Notes under the pieces: generated by a model | Database searches by the model: none | What the model was told of the DNA's origin: nothing | What the model saw: the letters and a program-made list of their open reading frames with translations, nothing else | From: Deltaproteobacteria bacterium | Lineage (GTDB): Bacteria > Desulfobacterota > Desulfobaccia > Desulfobaccales > 0-14-0-80-60-11 | Assembly: GCA_021817645.1 (NCBI GenBank) | Contig: JAKAGH010000015.1 | Span: forward strand, 1-19,061 | Direction of reading: 5' to 3' | Length of the DNA: 19,061 nt | In this document: piece by piece, positions 5,654-14,077 of the stretch | Layout of the letters: the number at the start of each line of letters is the position of its first letter | How positions within the stretch are numbered: the stretch's first letter is position 1 | Translations under genes and position numbers: made by a program

Positions 5654-8600
5654 CTAAAAGGATAACCGGACCTCTCCCAGCACCCCGTGGGACTTGTAGC
5701 CGCTGCGAAATTCGCCGTCATATTTCAAGGTAGTGGTAATCCCTCCCGTGCTGGTAAAGGAAAGAGCCGCACTCACCGTGGCGCTGTCTTGCGTCAGCTT
5801 CTGGCCGTCGATGGTCAAGCCCGTGGGGAGCCCGGCAAAGCTGAGGGGTATGGTGCGTTTGTCCACCGCAAAATCATGCTGCCAGGCGGCCTTGACCTCC
5901 GGGATCAGGGTCCCCTTGGAGGTTTTGATGGGGCGAGCCGCCCGCAGTCCCAATTCGGACACCACCGAGTTCGTTTGCCGGGCGTCGATCTGCATATTCA
6001 GGCTGTCCGCCCCGGTTTCCTGGACGCTGCCTTCGGCGAGATGGGTAAACAGCAGCGAGGCAAACGGCTGCACCGACCATTTTTTCACCGGCACGGCATA
6101 GCCGCCTTCCGTAAACACGGAAAAAGAATTGCCCTGATGAGTGCTGTTTGCCCCCCGTTGAATGGTGCCGATACTGATGAGGCGGTTGTTTTTATAATCA
6201 TGGTGGCCATAGCAGAGGATGCCTTCCAGGTACGGGACGCCCCCCAGATAAGACCGCTCGCCAAAGGCGGTGCCATAGAGGGAACCGTACAGGCTGTTGA
6301 TCCGTCCGGCCCCGAAATCGTTGTCCAGATTCATGCTGGTATAAGAATACCCAAAATTGGCGCCCAGGGTCACTCTCTCGGTTAGGGCATAATCCAGCCC
6401 GGCAGCCGTCCCGGTCGAGCCGAAGGAAAAGCCGCTGAAACCGTCCGCGCCCCCTTGATTGCCCCACTGGTGGAAACCTTCGAGCCAGACGCCGATCTTC
6501 CTTTGCAGCGCGGCATCCTGGCCGTCGCTCAAAAACTGTCTTAGCTGCTTATTCGAACCGTTAAAGGCCAGGAGCACGGGTTTAGAAGACAGCGCGGTTT
6601 CCTGCAGGGCCGGGTTCTGCCGCACGTTCTGCAACCGCCTTTGCAGGGTCCGGAGATACTGCCGGGTGATGTTGAAGGTAGTGATGGTATTGGCGTCATA
6701 AACGTTGGGGCTCAGGCTGTTGAAGACATTATTGAAATCCCCGAGCTGCAGGCTCTGGATTTCTTCGATGATCCTGAGTAAATCACCGCTGGCATTGGAT
6801 AAGAGGGAATCGTCAAACTGCGCCAGGGCACTTTCTAAGGCGGAATCGGCGACGGTGGACAGGCCTCTGACGTGGCTGATCACTTGGACCGAATTAGCCA
6901 GATAATTGGTGGTGAAGCTGACCAGCGCCGTGGGTGTCGGTAAAAGTTCGCGGCTGAACCTGGTCGTGATATTCTGAGAAGAGGTCAGGATGTCATACGT
7001 TTTACCATTAAGGAAAATGCCCGTACTCTTAAATACCTGCAAGGTGCCGTCCAACTGGGTGCTTCCGGAGACTTTCAAACTGCCGCCCGTACCATCGCTG
7101 TTGAGCATGGTCTGGAAGTATCCCGTATGGTCCTGAAAGAAGTTGCCGGTCAGGTTTGATTGAAGAGCGGTCCCGCCGCCAACATATAAGTAGCCGCGGT
7201 TGGCCAGGATGCCGCCCCCGAGATTGATAATGCGGCCGGTATTAAAAGTGCCGCCATTGTTATTGAAGTTAATGGTGCTGGTACCCGCGGCCAGGCTCAA
7301 GCCCTGGTTCAAAGCCGAAGCCGCCTGGTCGCCTTGATTTATCGAACCGGTGATGGTCCCGTAGTTATTGATACTCAAGTTGCCGCGACTGGCTGCGCCA
7401 TAATCCCCCTGCTGCATGACCGCCGTACCATTGACGCCGCCGGCGGTGGCGATGGAGCCCCGGTTGGTCAGAACGTTATTAGCCCCGTCCATGAACAGCA
7501 CCCCATAACTGGTGGCAGAGGCCGTATCCTTGCCACCCTGCACCGTGCTGCCGGCGTTGATGGTCACGGAAATATCGCCGCTTCCTTTGGCCCCCAGGCT
7601 TTGGGCCTGGATGCCGTTGGCGCCGTTTCCATTGGCGTAAATGTTGCCGGTGAGTGTCACATCCACTTTGCCGGCCTTGTCATTGCCCGCGGTGCTCTGG
7701 GCGACAATGCCGTGGGCGCCATCTCCCTGGGTGGTAATGGTCCCGGTCTCACTGACGCTGACCTGGCCGCCGGCGCCGGCCCCGCCGCCCCAGACACTGC
7801 CGTTGAAGATAAAACGCCCCGGGTAGCCAGTATCGATGCCGCCGAGGCCTCCGGCCCCGCCCACACTTTGGGCAAAGATCCCGTGGGCCCCGGTGCCCTG
7901 GGTGGTAATGTTCCCGGTGCTGGTGACGTTGACCGTACCGCCGGCGCCGCCGCCGCCGCCTTTTCCCCCGAAACCTACACCCACCCCGAAATATTGGGTA
8001 TGTGGCAACTGGTATTTGACCACGGGAAAAGCAACTCCCCGGGCCACATTGCCGGCAATCCCGCCGCCGCCGCCCACACTCTGGGCAAAGATGCCGTGTG
8101 CGTCATTTCCTTGGGTGCTGATATTAGCGCGATTATCGACGGTTATCTGGCCGCCGTTGCCAGCCGCACCCCCGCTGCCGCCGAGCCCGATCTTAAAATC
8201 GGAGCCGATATTGGCGTTGCCGCCGATTCCGCCGCCGCCCCCCAGGGATTGGGCCAGGATGCCATAGGAACCTTTCCCTGCAGTAGTGATGGCCCCGCTA
8301 TTATCCACCGTGACCGCGCCGCCGTTGCCGCTCGCGCCGCCGCTGCCGCCCACCACCACCGACATACTTTTCAGGTTGATCAATTGCGGGTCCGGAATGG
8401 ATGAGAGCATGGAGTTCGCGGCATTACCGCCGCCGCCACCGATACTTTGGGCAAAGATGCCATAGGCCAGATCACCAAAGGTATTGATGCTACCCTTGTT
8501 GGTGACGCTGACGTTGCCGCCGTTGCAACCTACCCCTCCGTTACCCCCCACTTTGACGTCCGCTTTGAAGTTATTCTTGGCCCCGGCTCCGGTGGGGACA

Positions 8601-11600
8601 AAAATATTCATCATGTTGCTGTCCCCGCCGGTGCCGCCGCCGCCGCCGATGCTCTGGGCCAGGATGCCGTGCGCCCCGGCCCCGAGGGTGGCGATGTTCC
8701 CCTCATTATTCACGGTCACCGTGCCGCCAGTGTTGCCCGAACCGCCATTGCCGCCCACCGAGGCGCCCAGGCTCAGATTCGTGTCACCGGCGCCGGCTTT
8801 GGGGGACAGGGTTCCGGTGTAGCTGGACCCGCCGCAACCGCCGCCGCCCCCTACGCTCTGAGCAAAAATGCCGTAAGAATCCGCTCCTAGGGTGATGATT
8901 TCCGCTTTGTTGGCGACATCTACCGTCCCGCCCTTGTTGCCGGCGCCACCTTTGCCGCCCATGCTATAAGAGAGATTGGCGTTAAGTTTCATCCCGGTCG
9001 CGCCCCCGCTGATTATCCCGGTGACGCTTAAGCCGCCGCTGCCGCCGCCGCCCCCCACGCTTTGGGCGAAGATGCCGGCAGCCTGGGCGCCCCCGGTAAT
9101 AATGAGGCCGCTGTTGGCGTTGAGCGTTACCTGGCCGCCGGTGCCACCGCCCCCGCCCGCGCCGCCCAGGGAAAACCCGGCGTTAATACTGCGGGTTAAG
9201 TTCAAGTTGCCGGAGATGCTTAAGCCCCCGCTGCCGCCGCCGCCGCCCACGCTCTGTGCTTTCAGCCCCGCGGCATAATCTCCCAAGGTGATAATCCCAC
9301 CGGTGGAGGTAAGGTTAACCGCGCCGCCCGTGCCGCCATTGCCGCCACTGCCCCCGACGCTGGCCGTGGCGTTAAAGGATTTGGAATCGCCACCACCCAC
9401 CGCGGCCGCGATGCTTAAGCCGCCGTTGCCGCCGCCGCCCCCCAAGCTTTGGGCCAGGATGCCGTCAGACCTCTCGCCGCTGGTGAAAATATTGGCGGAA
9501 CTGGCGGCCGTCACCTCGCCGCCGCTGCCGCCGCTGCCGCCGCTGCCGCCCATACTGAAGCCGAGGTTGTATTGGCCGACGCTGCCGGTAATGCTGTAGC
9601 CGCCGTTGCCGCCGCCGCCCCCCACGCTTTGCGCCAACAGGCCCGCGGCCAGTTTCCCGGTGGTGCTGATGTCGGCGCCAATTTGACCGCTCCCATTTAC
9701 CGTAGCCGTGACTTTACCACCGTTGCCGCCGTTGCCGCCGCCGCCGCCAAAGCTGAAGTTGGCCGAACCTTGTCCCAGGGAGCCGGAGATGCTGCCGCCG
9801 CCCGCGCCGCCGCCGCCCCCTACGCTCTCGGCCAGGATGCCGCAAGCATTATCTCCATGGGTCTCAATTCTGCCGGAATTGAAAACCTTAACCTCGCCCC
9901 CGTTGCCGCCCGTACCGCCGCTGCCTCCCATCCCGAAGGCACCGTTGAAGTTGCTGCCGGCGTTGGCAGTGATGGTGAAGCCCCCGTCGCCGCCGCCGCC
10001 CCCCAGGCTCTGAGCCTGGATACCGTAAGAATTTTGGCCCTGGGTGGTCAGGGCGGCGACATTATCAGCCTCTACATAACCGCCGCTGCCGCCGCTGCCG
10101 CCGCTGCCCCCCATGGCGAAGTTAACATTATACTTCCCGGCCGAGGCCGAAACGGCATAGCCGCCGCTGCCGCCGCCGCCCCCGATACTCTGGGCGCAGA
10201 TGGTCGCGGACTCCTTTCCGCCCGTGCTGATGGCCCCATGGTTCCACACAATTACTTGGGAACCGTTGCCGCCGGCGCCGCCCTTGCCCCCCAAGGCTGC
10301 ACTGAAGCTGAGGCCGCCAGATATCGCGGAGCCGCCGTTGCCCCCGCCGCCGCCGATGCTCTGGGCCAAAATGCCCCGGGAAAAGTCCCCCGAAGTCGTG
10401 AGAGTGCCGACGTTATTGTCTACGGTCACATTCCCGCCGTTGCCGCCGGCGTTCCCCGAGCCCCCGAGGGAGACAATGCCGCCCCCGCCGCCGCCGTTGC
10501 CCCCGCCGCCGCCGATGCTCTGGGCGCAGATCGCGTCTGCGTACCCTCCCTGAGTTTTGACCGAGCCACTCCTCAGGGTAACCTCCACCGTTCCGCCGCT
10601 GCCGCCGCTCTCCCCGCCGGCGCCGAAGCCCACCAGGCCGCTGCCGGAGCCGCCGCTGCCGCCGAAGCCGCCCACGCTCTGGGCCAAAATCCCCCCGGCG
10701 CCCTTGCCGCTGGTCTCAATGTTGCCATTCCATAGGACCTGCACTATACCGCCCAGACCGGGGCCGGCCGCGCCGCCGCCCTTGCCCGCTATCCCTTTGC
10801 CGGCCCCGCCGTTGCCGCCCATCCCGCCCATACTCTGGGCCAGAATGCCATACGATTGCTCGCCCAGGGTTTTAATAGTCGTAGAACGATAATCCGCCAG
10901 AACTTCCACTTTCCCCCCGGCGCCGCCTATCCCCCCGGCGCCACCCTTGCCGGAAATCCCCCGCCCCTCTCCGCCATTGCCGCCGCTGCCGCCCTGGCTG
11001 ACGGCCCGGACGCCGGAGGAAAAATTACCGCTGGTGGAAATACGGAGGTCCCTTAATAAGACTTGAACATTGCCGCCATTGCCGCCATTACCACCGCGGC
11101 CGCCCTTGCCTTCCATGCCGCCCCCCCAGTTGCCGTTGCCGCCGTTGCCCCCGGCACTGGCTGCCACTATTCCCTGAGCCTTGTCTCCGGTAGTGTTTAT
11201 GGAGCTTCCCAGAGTCATGACCCAAACTGAGCTGCCGCCGCCGCCATTGCCGCCACTGCCCCCTTGCCCGGTCGCGCTGGCGCCATAGCCCCCATTGCCC
11301 CCGGAGCCCCCGGCACTCTTGGCCATGATGGCTTCAAACCCTTGAGCGCTGATATTGGCATTGCGGTTCTCGAGTTGCACAGTACCGCCGGCGCCGCCCT
11401 TGGCGCCGTTCCCGCCCGTACTCCAGAAGACCGAGGCGTCGCCGCCGCTGCCGCCACGGCCGCCCTCGCTTAAAAGCGAGATGCTCGCTTGATTGCCTCT
11501 ATATTTGAGGTATATATAACCTCCATCAGCTCCATTATCACCACTGCGGGCTCCGTGCCAAGTCCACGGGAATCCCGAGCTCTTACTATCACCGCCGTCT

Positions 11601-11938
11601 TCGCCGGGTGCGCCCTTCTTCTCCACGATTATGCCCGGGCCTGCGGACGCAGGGATATCTTTGGTAAGATTCTCGCTAACAATATTTTTTCGGCCGTCGT
11701 TCAAATTCCAAATATTCAAGCTCTTAGCTGTATTGCTGTTAATGGCCTGGCTCTGGTTTCCAGTGAAGTAAACGCCCTCGGGCCTGAAGATGGGCGGGGT
11801 GTTGCCGGCCAGGGCCCCCTGGGGCCTGGCCAGGCCCAGGGCCGCGGCCGCCATTCCCAGCGCCAAGGCCCAGATCAATCGTTTGCTGCCCACGCGGAGT
11901 TTACCCCCCCTCAGCCAGATTGATTTTTGCTCATCCAT
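5654..11938 (-). CDS. Giant glycine-rich autotransporter (type Va) with C-terminal beta-barrel
   Basis: The protein has about 2094 residues. An extended signal peptide has a basic stretch (KLRVGSKR), a hydrophobic core (LIWALALGMAAAALGL) and a likely cleavage after ALA (residue 44). The passenger consists of about 22 imperfect repeats built on the motif G-I-L-A-Q-S-(I/V/L)-G-G-G-G-G-x-G-G. Each is followed by a short variable strand segment and GGSGGxGGNGG, as expected for a beta-helix. A non-repeated region and a helical linker (SLSPNVYDANTITTFNITRQ) lead into a barrel of about 281 residues, KIGVWLEGF to GEVRLSF, ending in the terminal phenylalanine typical of outer-membrane barrels. ATG at 11936-11938 is preferred because GGAG lies 6 bases upstream; ATG at 11948-11950 in the same frame has AGGA only 3 bases upstream. 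The start overlaps the end of a 52-codon frame, suggesting coupling. Passenger function is not evident; adhesion or surface structure is a guess. Confidence 0.92.
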   Translation of the reverse strand: MDEQKSIWLRGGKLRVGSKRLIWALALGMAAAALGLARPQGALAGNTPPIFRPEGVYFTGNQSQAINSNTAKSLNIWNLNDGRKNIVSENLTKDIPASAGPGIIVEKKGAPGEDGGDSKSSGFPWTWHGARSGDNGADGGYIYLKYRGNQASISLLSEGGRGGSGGDASVFWSTGGNGAKGGAGGTVQLENRNANISAQGFEAIMAKSAGGSGGNGGYGASATGQGGSGGNGGGGSSVWVMTLGSSINTTGDKAQGIVAASAGGNGGNGNWGGGMEGKGGRGGNGGNGGNVQVLLRDLRISTSGNFSSGVRAVSQGGSGGNGGEGRGISGKGGAGGIGGAGGKVEVLADYRSTTIKTLGEQSYGILAQSMGGMGGNGGAGKGIAGKGGGAAGPGLGGIVQVLWNGNIETSGKGAGGILAQSVGGFGGSGGSGSGLVGFGAGGESGGSGGTVEVTLRSGSVKTQGGYADAICAQSIGGGGGNGGGGGGIVSLGGSGNAGGNGGNVTVDNNVGTLTTSGDFSRGILAQSIGGGGGNGGSAISGGLSFSAALGGKGGAGGNGSQVIVWNHGAISTGGKESATICAQSIGGGGGSGGYAVSASAGKYNVNFAMGGSGGSGGSGGYVEADNVAALTTQGQNSYGIQAQSLGGGGGDGGFTITANAGSNFNGAFGMGGSGGTGGNGGEVKVFNSGRIETHGDNACGILAESVGGGGGAGGGSISGSLGQGSANFSFGGGGGNGGNGGKVTATVNGSGQIGADISTTGKLAAGLLAQSVGGGGGNGGYSITGSVGQYNLGFSMGGSGGSGGSGGEVTAASSANIFTSGERSDGILAQSLGGGGGNGGLSIAAAVGGGDSKSFNATASVGGSGGNGGTGGAVNLTSTGGIITLGDYAAGLKAQSVGGGGGSGGLSISGNLNLTRSINAGFSLGGAGGGGGTGGQVTLNANSGLIITGGAQAAGIFAQSVGGGGGSGGLSVTGIISGGATGMKLNANLSYSMGGKGGAGNKGGTVDVANKAEIITLGADSYGIFAQSVGGGGGCGGSSYTGTLSPKAGAGDTNLSLGASVGGNGGSGNTGGTVTVNNEGNIATLGAGAHGILAQSIGGGGGTGGDSNMMNIFVPTGAGAKNNFKADVKVGGNGGVGCNGGNVSVTNKGSINTFGDLAYGIFAQSIGGGGGNAANSMLSSIPDPQLINLKSMSVVVGGSGGASGNGGAVTVDNSGAITTAGKGSYGILAQSLGGGGGIGGNANIGSDFKIGLGGSGGAAGNGGQITVDNRANISTQGNDAHGIFAQSVGGGGGIAGNVARGVAFPVVKYQLPHTQYFGVGVGFGGKGGGGGAGGTVNVTSTGNITTQGTGAHGIFAQSVGGAGGLGGIDTGYPGRFIFNGSVWGGGAGAGGQVSVSETGTITTQGDGAHGIVAQSTAGNDKAGKVDVTLTGNIYANGNGANGIQAQSLGAKGSGDISVTINAGSTVQGGKDTASATSYGVLFMDGANNVLTNRGSIATAGGVNGTAVMQQGDYGAASRGNLSINNYGTITGSINQGDQAASALNQGLSLAAGTSTINFNNNGGTFNTGRIINLGGGILANRGYLYVGGGTALQSNLTGNFFQDHTGYFQTMLNSDGTGGSLKVSGSTQLDGTLQVFKSTGIFLNGKTYDILTSSQNITTRFSRELLPTPTALVSFTTNYLANSVQVISHVRGLSTVADSALESALAQFDDSLLSNASGDLLRIIEEIQSLQLGDFNNVFNSLSPNVYDANTITTFNITRQYLRTLQRRLQNVRQNPALQETALSSKPVLLAFNGSNKQLRQFLSDGQDAALQRKIGVWLEGFHQWGNQGGADGFSGFSFGSTGTAAGLDYALTERVTLGANFGYSYTSMNLDNDFGAGRINSLYGSLYGTAFGERSYLGGVPYLEGILCYGHHDYKNNRLISIGTIQRGANSTHQGNSFSVFTEGGYAVPVKKWSVQPFASLLFTHLAEGSVQETGADSLNMQIDARQTNSVVSELGLRAARPIKTSKGTLIPEVKAAWQHDFAVDKRTIPLSFAGLPTGLTIDGQKLTQDSATVSAALSFTSTGGITTTLKYDGEFRSGYKSHGVLGEVRLSF
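7585..11475 (-). repeat. Tandem passenger-repeat array inside the autotransporter gene
   Basis: About 22 units of roughly 130-190 bases encode the AQS-GGGGG-x-GG modules. Outer units are divergent: AKSAGGSGG, AASAGGNGG and AVSQGGSGG at the N-terminal end, AQSTAGNDK and AQSLGAKGS at the C-terminal end. Central units are most alike. The GGC/GGT-rich coding strand leaves long alanine/proline-rich open frames on the opposite strand, which are not genes. Confidence 0.85.
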
Positions 11939-12089
11939 TGCCGTCTCCATATATCCTGATCTCTAACGCACAGGAGAAAACCGTAAAACCTGAACTGATT
12001 GAAGAATTACCTGCCAATCCATCTTTCTGAGTTTCTTCATTTTTTGTGACCTTTAGGAAATCTTTAATATTAATGGATATTTTCTTCAC
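11931..12089 (-). CDS. Candidate 52-residue small protein, translationally coupled to the autotransporter
   Basis: A GTG at 12087-12089 is preceded by a strong AGGAGG 9 bases upstream and opens 52 codons: VKKISINIKDFLKVTK..., then a GLAGNSS stretch and an ISSGFTVFSC...IRIYGDGNG tail with a single cysteine. The stop (TGA, 11931-11933) overlaps the autotransporter start region in the form ATGGATGA, and the NHL gene ends 14 bases upstream, an arrangement typical of a tightly packed operon. The base composition is more AT-rich than the neighbours. No family is recognised. A lysine-rich leader, a GLAG-type break and a short tail recall peptide precursors, but no modifying enzyme is nearby. It could also be only a coupling leader. 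Confidence 0.45.
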   Translation of the reverse strand: MKKISINIKDFLKVTKNEETQKDGLAGNSSISSGFTVFSCALEIRIYGDGNG

Positions 12090-12103
12090 CTGCGTTTCCC
12101 TCC

Positions 12104-13891
12104 TCAATTCAGCAGCAGGTTCAGAATAGCCCCCACTGGCGACTGGGAGGGTGGCAGTTTGAAGACCAGGATGCGGGTATCCGCCACGTAGAGCTTGCCG
12201 CCGCGGCTGGCCAGGCCATAGGTTAGATAAAATTGGCCGTTGCCGGGCTGATACTGGGGCCAGGTGGCCACCAGGGCGCCGCCGCGGTTGAACTTGCGAA
12301 TGCACGAATTGGTGATCCCAGATTGGGACGCCACATAGACGTTCCCCCCGGGATCGACGGCCACGCCAAAGGGATAAAGGCTGGCAATCCCGGAGCCCCA
12401 GGTAGCGACCAGGTTGCCGTTGGCGTCGAATTTTTGGATACAAGAATTAATATAAGTATCCGTGACATAGACGTTCCCCTGGCCGTCCAGGGCCACGCCC
12501 CAGGGGTAAAAGCCGGTTATGCCGGAGCCCCAACTGGCGATCAGGTTGCCGCCAGCGTCGAATTTTTGGAGGCGACCATTGCCCGGATCCGCGACATAGA
12601 GGTTCCCCTGGGCGTCCAGGGCCACCCCGGTAGGATAAAAATTGCTGATATTACCACCCCAGGTGGCGACCAGGTTGCCGCTGGCGTCGAACTTCCGAAT
12701 ATAGCTGATACCCACAAACTCAGCATCCGTGGCATAGAGATTTCCCTGGGCGTCCAGGGCCAGGCCCCCGGGCATAAAATTGCTGATGCCGGAGCCCCAG
12801 TTGGCGAGCCAGCGGCCGCTGGCATCAAACTTTTGGATGCGGTTATTCCCGGTATCCGCCACGTAGAAGTTCCCCTGGGCGTCGGCGGCGATGCCCAAGG
12901 CCCCGTTGAGTTGCCCGTTCTCGCCGCCAACCATGCCCCAGACCGCCACAAAGGCGTAGCCGGAGTCAAACTTCTGGACGCGGCTATCCGTCACATAGGC
13001 ATTGCCCGAGCCGTCCACCGCCACCCTGGTGGGGGAAGAGAATTTGCCGTTAGTATCGCCGTAACCGCCCCATTGGGTGAGATAGACGCCGCCGGCGGTG
13101 AACTTCTGGATGCGGTCGTTGCCGGTATCCGCCACCAAGACGTTGCCCGCGCCGTCCACCCCCACGCCCTGGGGATAGAGGAATTGCCCATCGCCGCTGC
13201 CGGGGCTGCCCCATTGGCCCAGATAATTGCCGTTGGCGCCGAATTTCTGGAGGCGGTGGTTGGAGGAATCCACCACTAAAATGTTGCCCGCGCCGTCCAC
13301 CGCCAGGCCCATGGGAAAATAAAACTCCCCGTTGCCGGAGCCGTAGCCGCCCCACTGCCCCGTGTAGGCGCCGCCGGAGGTAAACTTCTGGATCCGGTTA
13401 TTGGAGGTGTCGGCCACATAGACATTGCCCCCGCCGTCCACCGCTACGTCTGCTGGACTTTTGAACTGGCCGTCGCCGGTGCCATAACTGCCCCACGAGG
13501 TCAGAAAGGCGCCGCTGGCGTCGAACTTTTGGATGCGGTTATTAGAAGTGTCTGCCACATAGATATTGCCCGCGCCGTCCAGCGCCAGGCCGCCGGGCGC
13601 ATCGAACTGGCCCTGGCCGGTGCCATAACTGCCCCAGGCAGCCAGCAAATTGCCGCCGGAGTCGAACTTCATGACGCGATTAGAAAATAAATCCGTCACC
13701 AAGACATTCCCCAAGCCGTCCGTCTTTACGGCTTGGGGCTGCATGGTAGCATAAATAAATTGCGCCGAATTCTGGGGCACCAACATCTGCAATTGCAGGT
13801 CAGGTGGGGCGGCCGCCGCCGGTGTCCAGAATCCCAGCACCAGCCCCAGCGCTAGCGCCGCAATCCGTAACCCTGTCGCGTTCAAGTTCAT
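12104..13891 (-). CDS. Exported NHL-repeat protein with about 12 propeller blades
   Basis: The 595-residue protein begins MNLNATGLRIAALALGLVLG and has a Sec signal peptide cleaved near AAAA-PPD (about residue 28). Twelve NHL-type units follow, with motifs such as NIYVADTSNNRIQKF, NVLVADTGNDRIQKF and NLYVADPGNGRLQKF: enough for two six-bladed beta-propellers. The first units are spaced by WGSYGTGxGQFxxP linkers. The later ones use shorter WGSGISNFMPGG-like linkers, so the halves probably form separate domains. NHL propellers are protein- or ligand-binding scaffolds, here in the periplasm or at the surface. ATG at 13889-13891 is chosen because GGAG lies 8 bases upstream and the signal peptide starts there; the open frame reaches 13942 without such support. 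It is the first gene of the predicted NHL/small ORF/autotransporter/Skp operon. Confidence 0.88.
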   Translation of the reverse strand: MNLNATGLRIAALALGLVLGFWTPAAAAPPDLQLQMLVPQNSAQFIYATMQPQAVKTDGLGNVLVTDLFSNRVMKFDSGGNLLAAWGSYGTGQGQFDAPGGLALDGAGNIYVADTSNNRIQKFDASGAFLTSWGSYGTGDGQFKSPADVAVDGGGNVYVADTSNNRIQKFTSGGAYTGQWGGYGSGNGEFYFPMGLAVDGAGNILVVDSSNHRLQKFGANGNYLGQWGSPGSGDGQFLYPQGVGVDGAGNVLVADTGNDRIQKFTAGGVYLTQWGGYGDTNGKFSSPTRVAVDGSGNAYVTDSRVQKFDSGYAFVAVWGMVGGENGQLNGALGIAADAQGNFYVADTGNNRIQKFDASGRWLANWGSGISNFMPGGLALDAQGNLYATDAEFVGISYIRKFDASGNLVATWGGNISNFYPTGVALDAQGNLYVADPGNGRLQKFDAGGNLIASWGSGITGFYPWGVALDGQGNVYVTDTYINSCIQKFDANGNLVATWGSGIASLYPFGVAVDPGGNVYVASQSGITNSCIRKFNRGGALVATWPQYQPGNGQFYLTYGLASRGGKLYVADTRILVFKLPPSQSPVGAILNLLLN

Positions 13892-13941
13892 GATTATCTC
13901 CAATTCCTGGTGGGACCGGTGGGAAAAGGGAATGGGAACCA

Positions 13942-13973
13942 ATTATATATCTATTATCATGAAAGGCGTTAAC
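13942..13973 (-). promoter_or_regulatory. Candidate promoter of the NHL/autotransporter operon, with twin GTTAAC sites
   Basis: On the minus strand, TTAACG (13967-13972) and TATAAT (13942-13947) are 19 bases apart, or 17 if the -10 is read as TATATA. Transcription would start about 45 bases before the NHL start codon. GTTAAC at 13968-13973 overlaps the -35, and a second GTTAAC at 13979-13984 lies 11 bases away, one helical turn. Such paired palindromes at a weak -35 are a plausible activator site for the adjacent regulator. Confidence 0.45.
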
Positions 13974-14077
13974 GGAATGTTAACGGGGTGGAAGAAGAGG
14001 CTAATGCGCAACTGTAGGAATTTATGATGTATATTGAGAGAGGTTAAGCGGGGTGGATCAGGGTAATTTTATTTTTG

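Noticed and set aside
9449..10735. Long plus-strand open frame (428 codons, alanine/proline-rich) opposite the autotransporter, with another at 7334-8404
   Set aside because: They are antisense shadows of GGC/GGT glycine codons in the repeats; no start signals or domains.
12233..13279. Plus-strand open frame opposite the NHL gene
   Set aside because: Shadow of the repeated NHL codons, periodic in the same way and lacking a ribosome-binding site.
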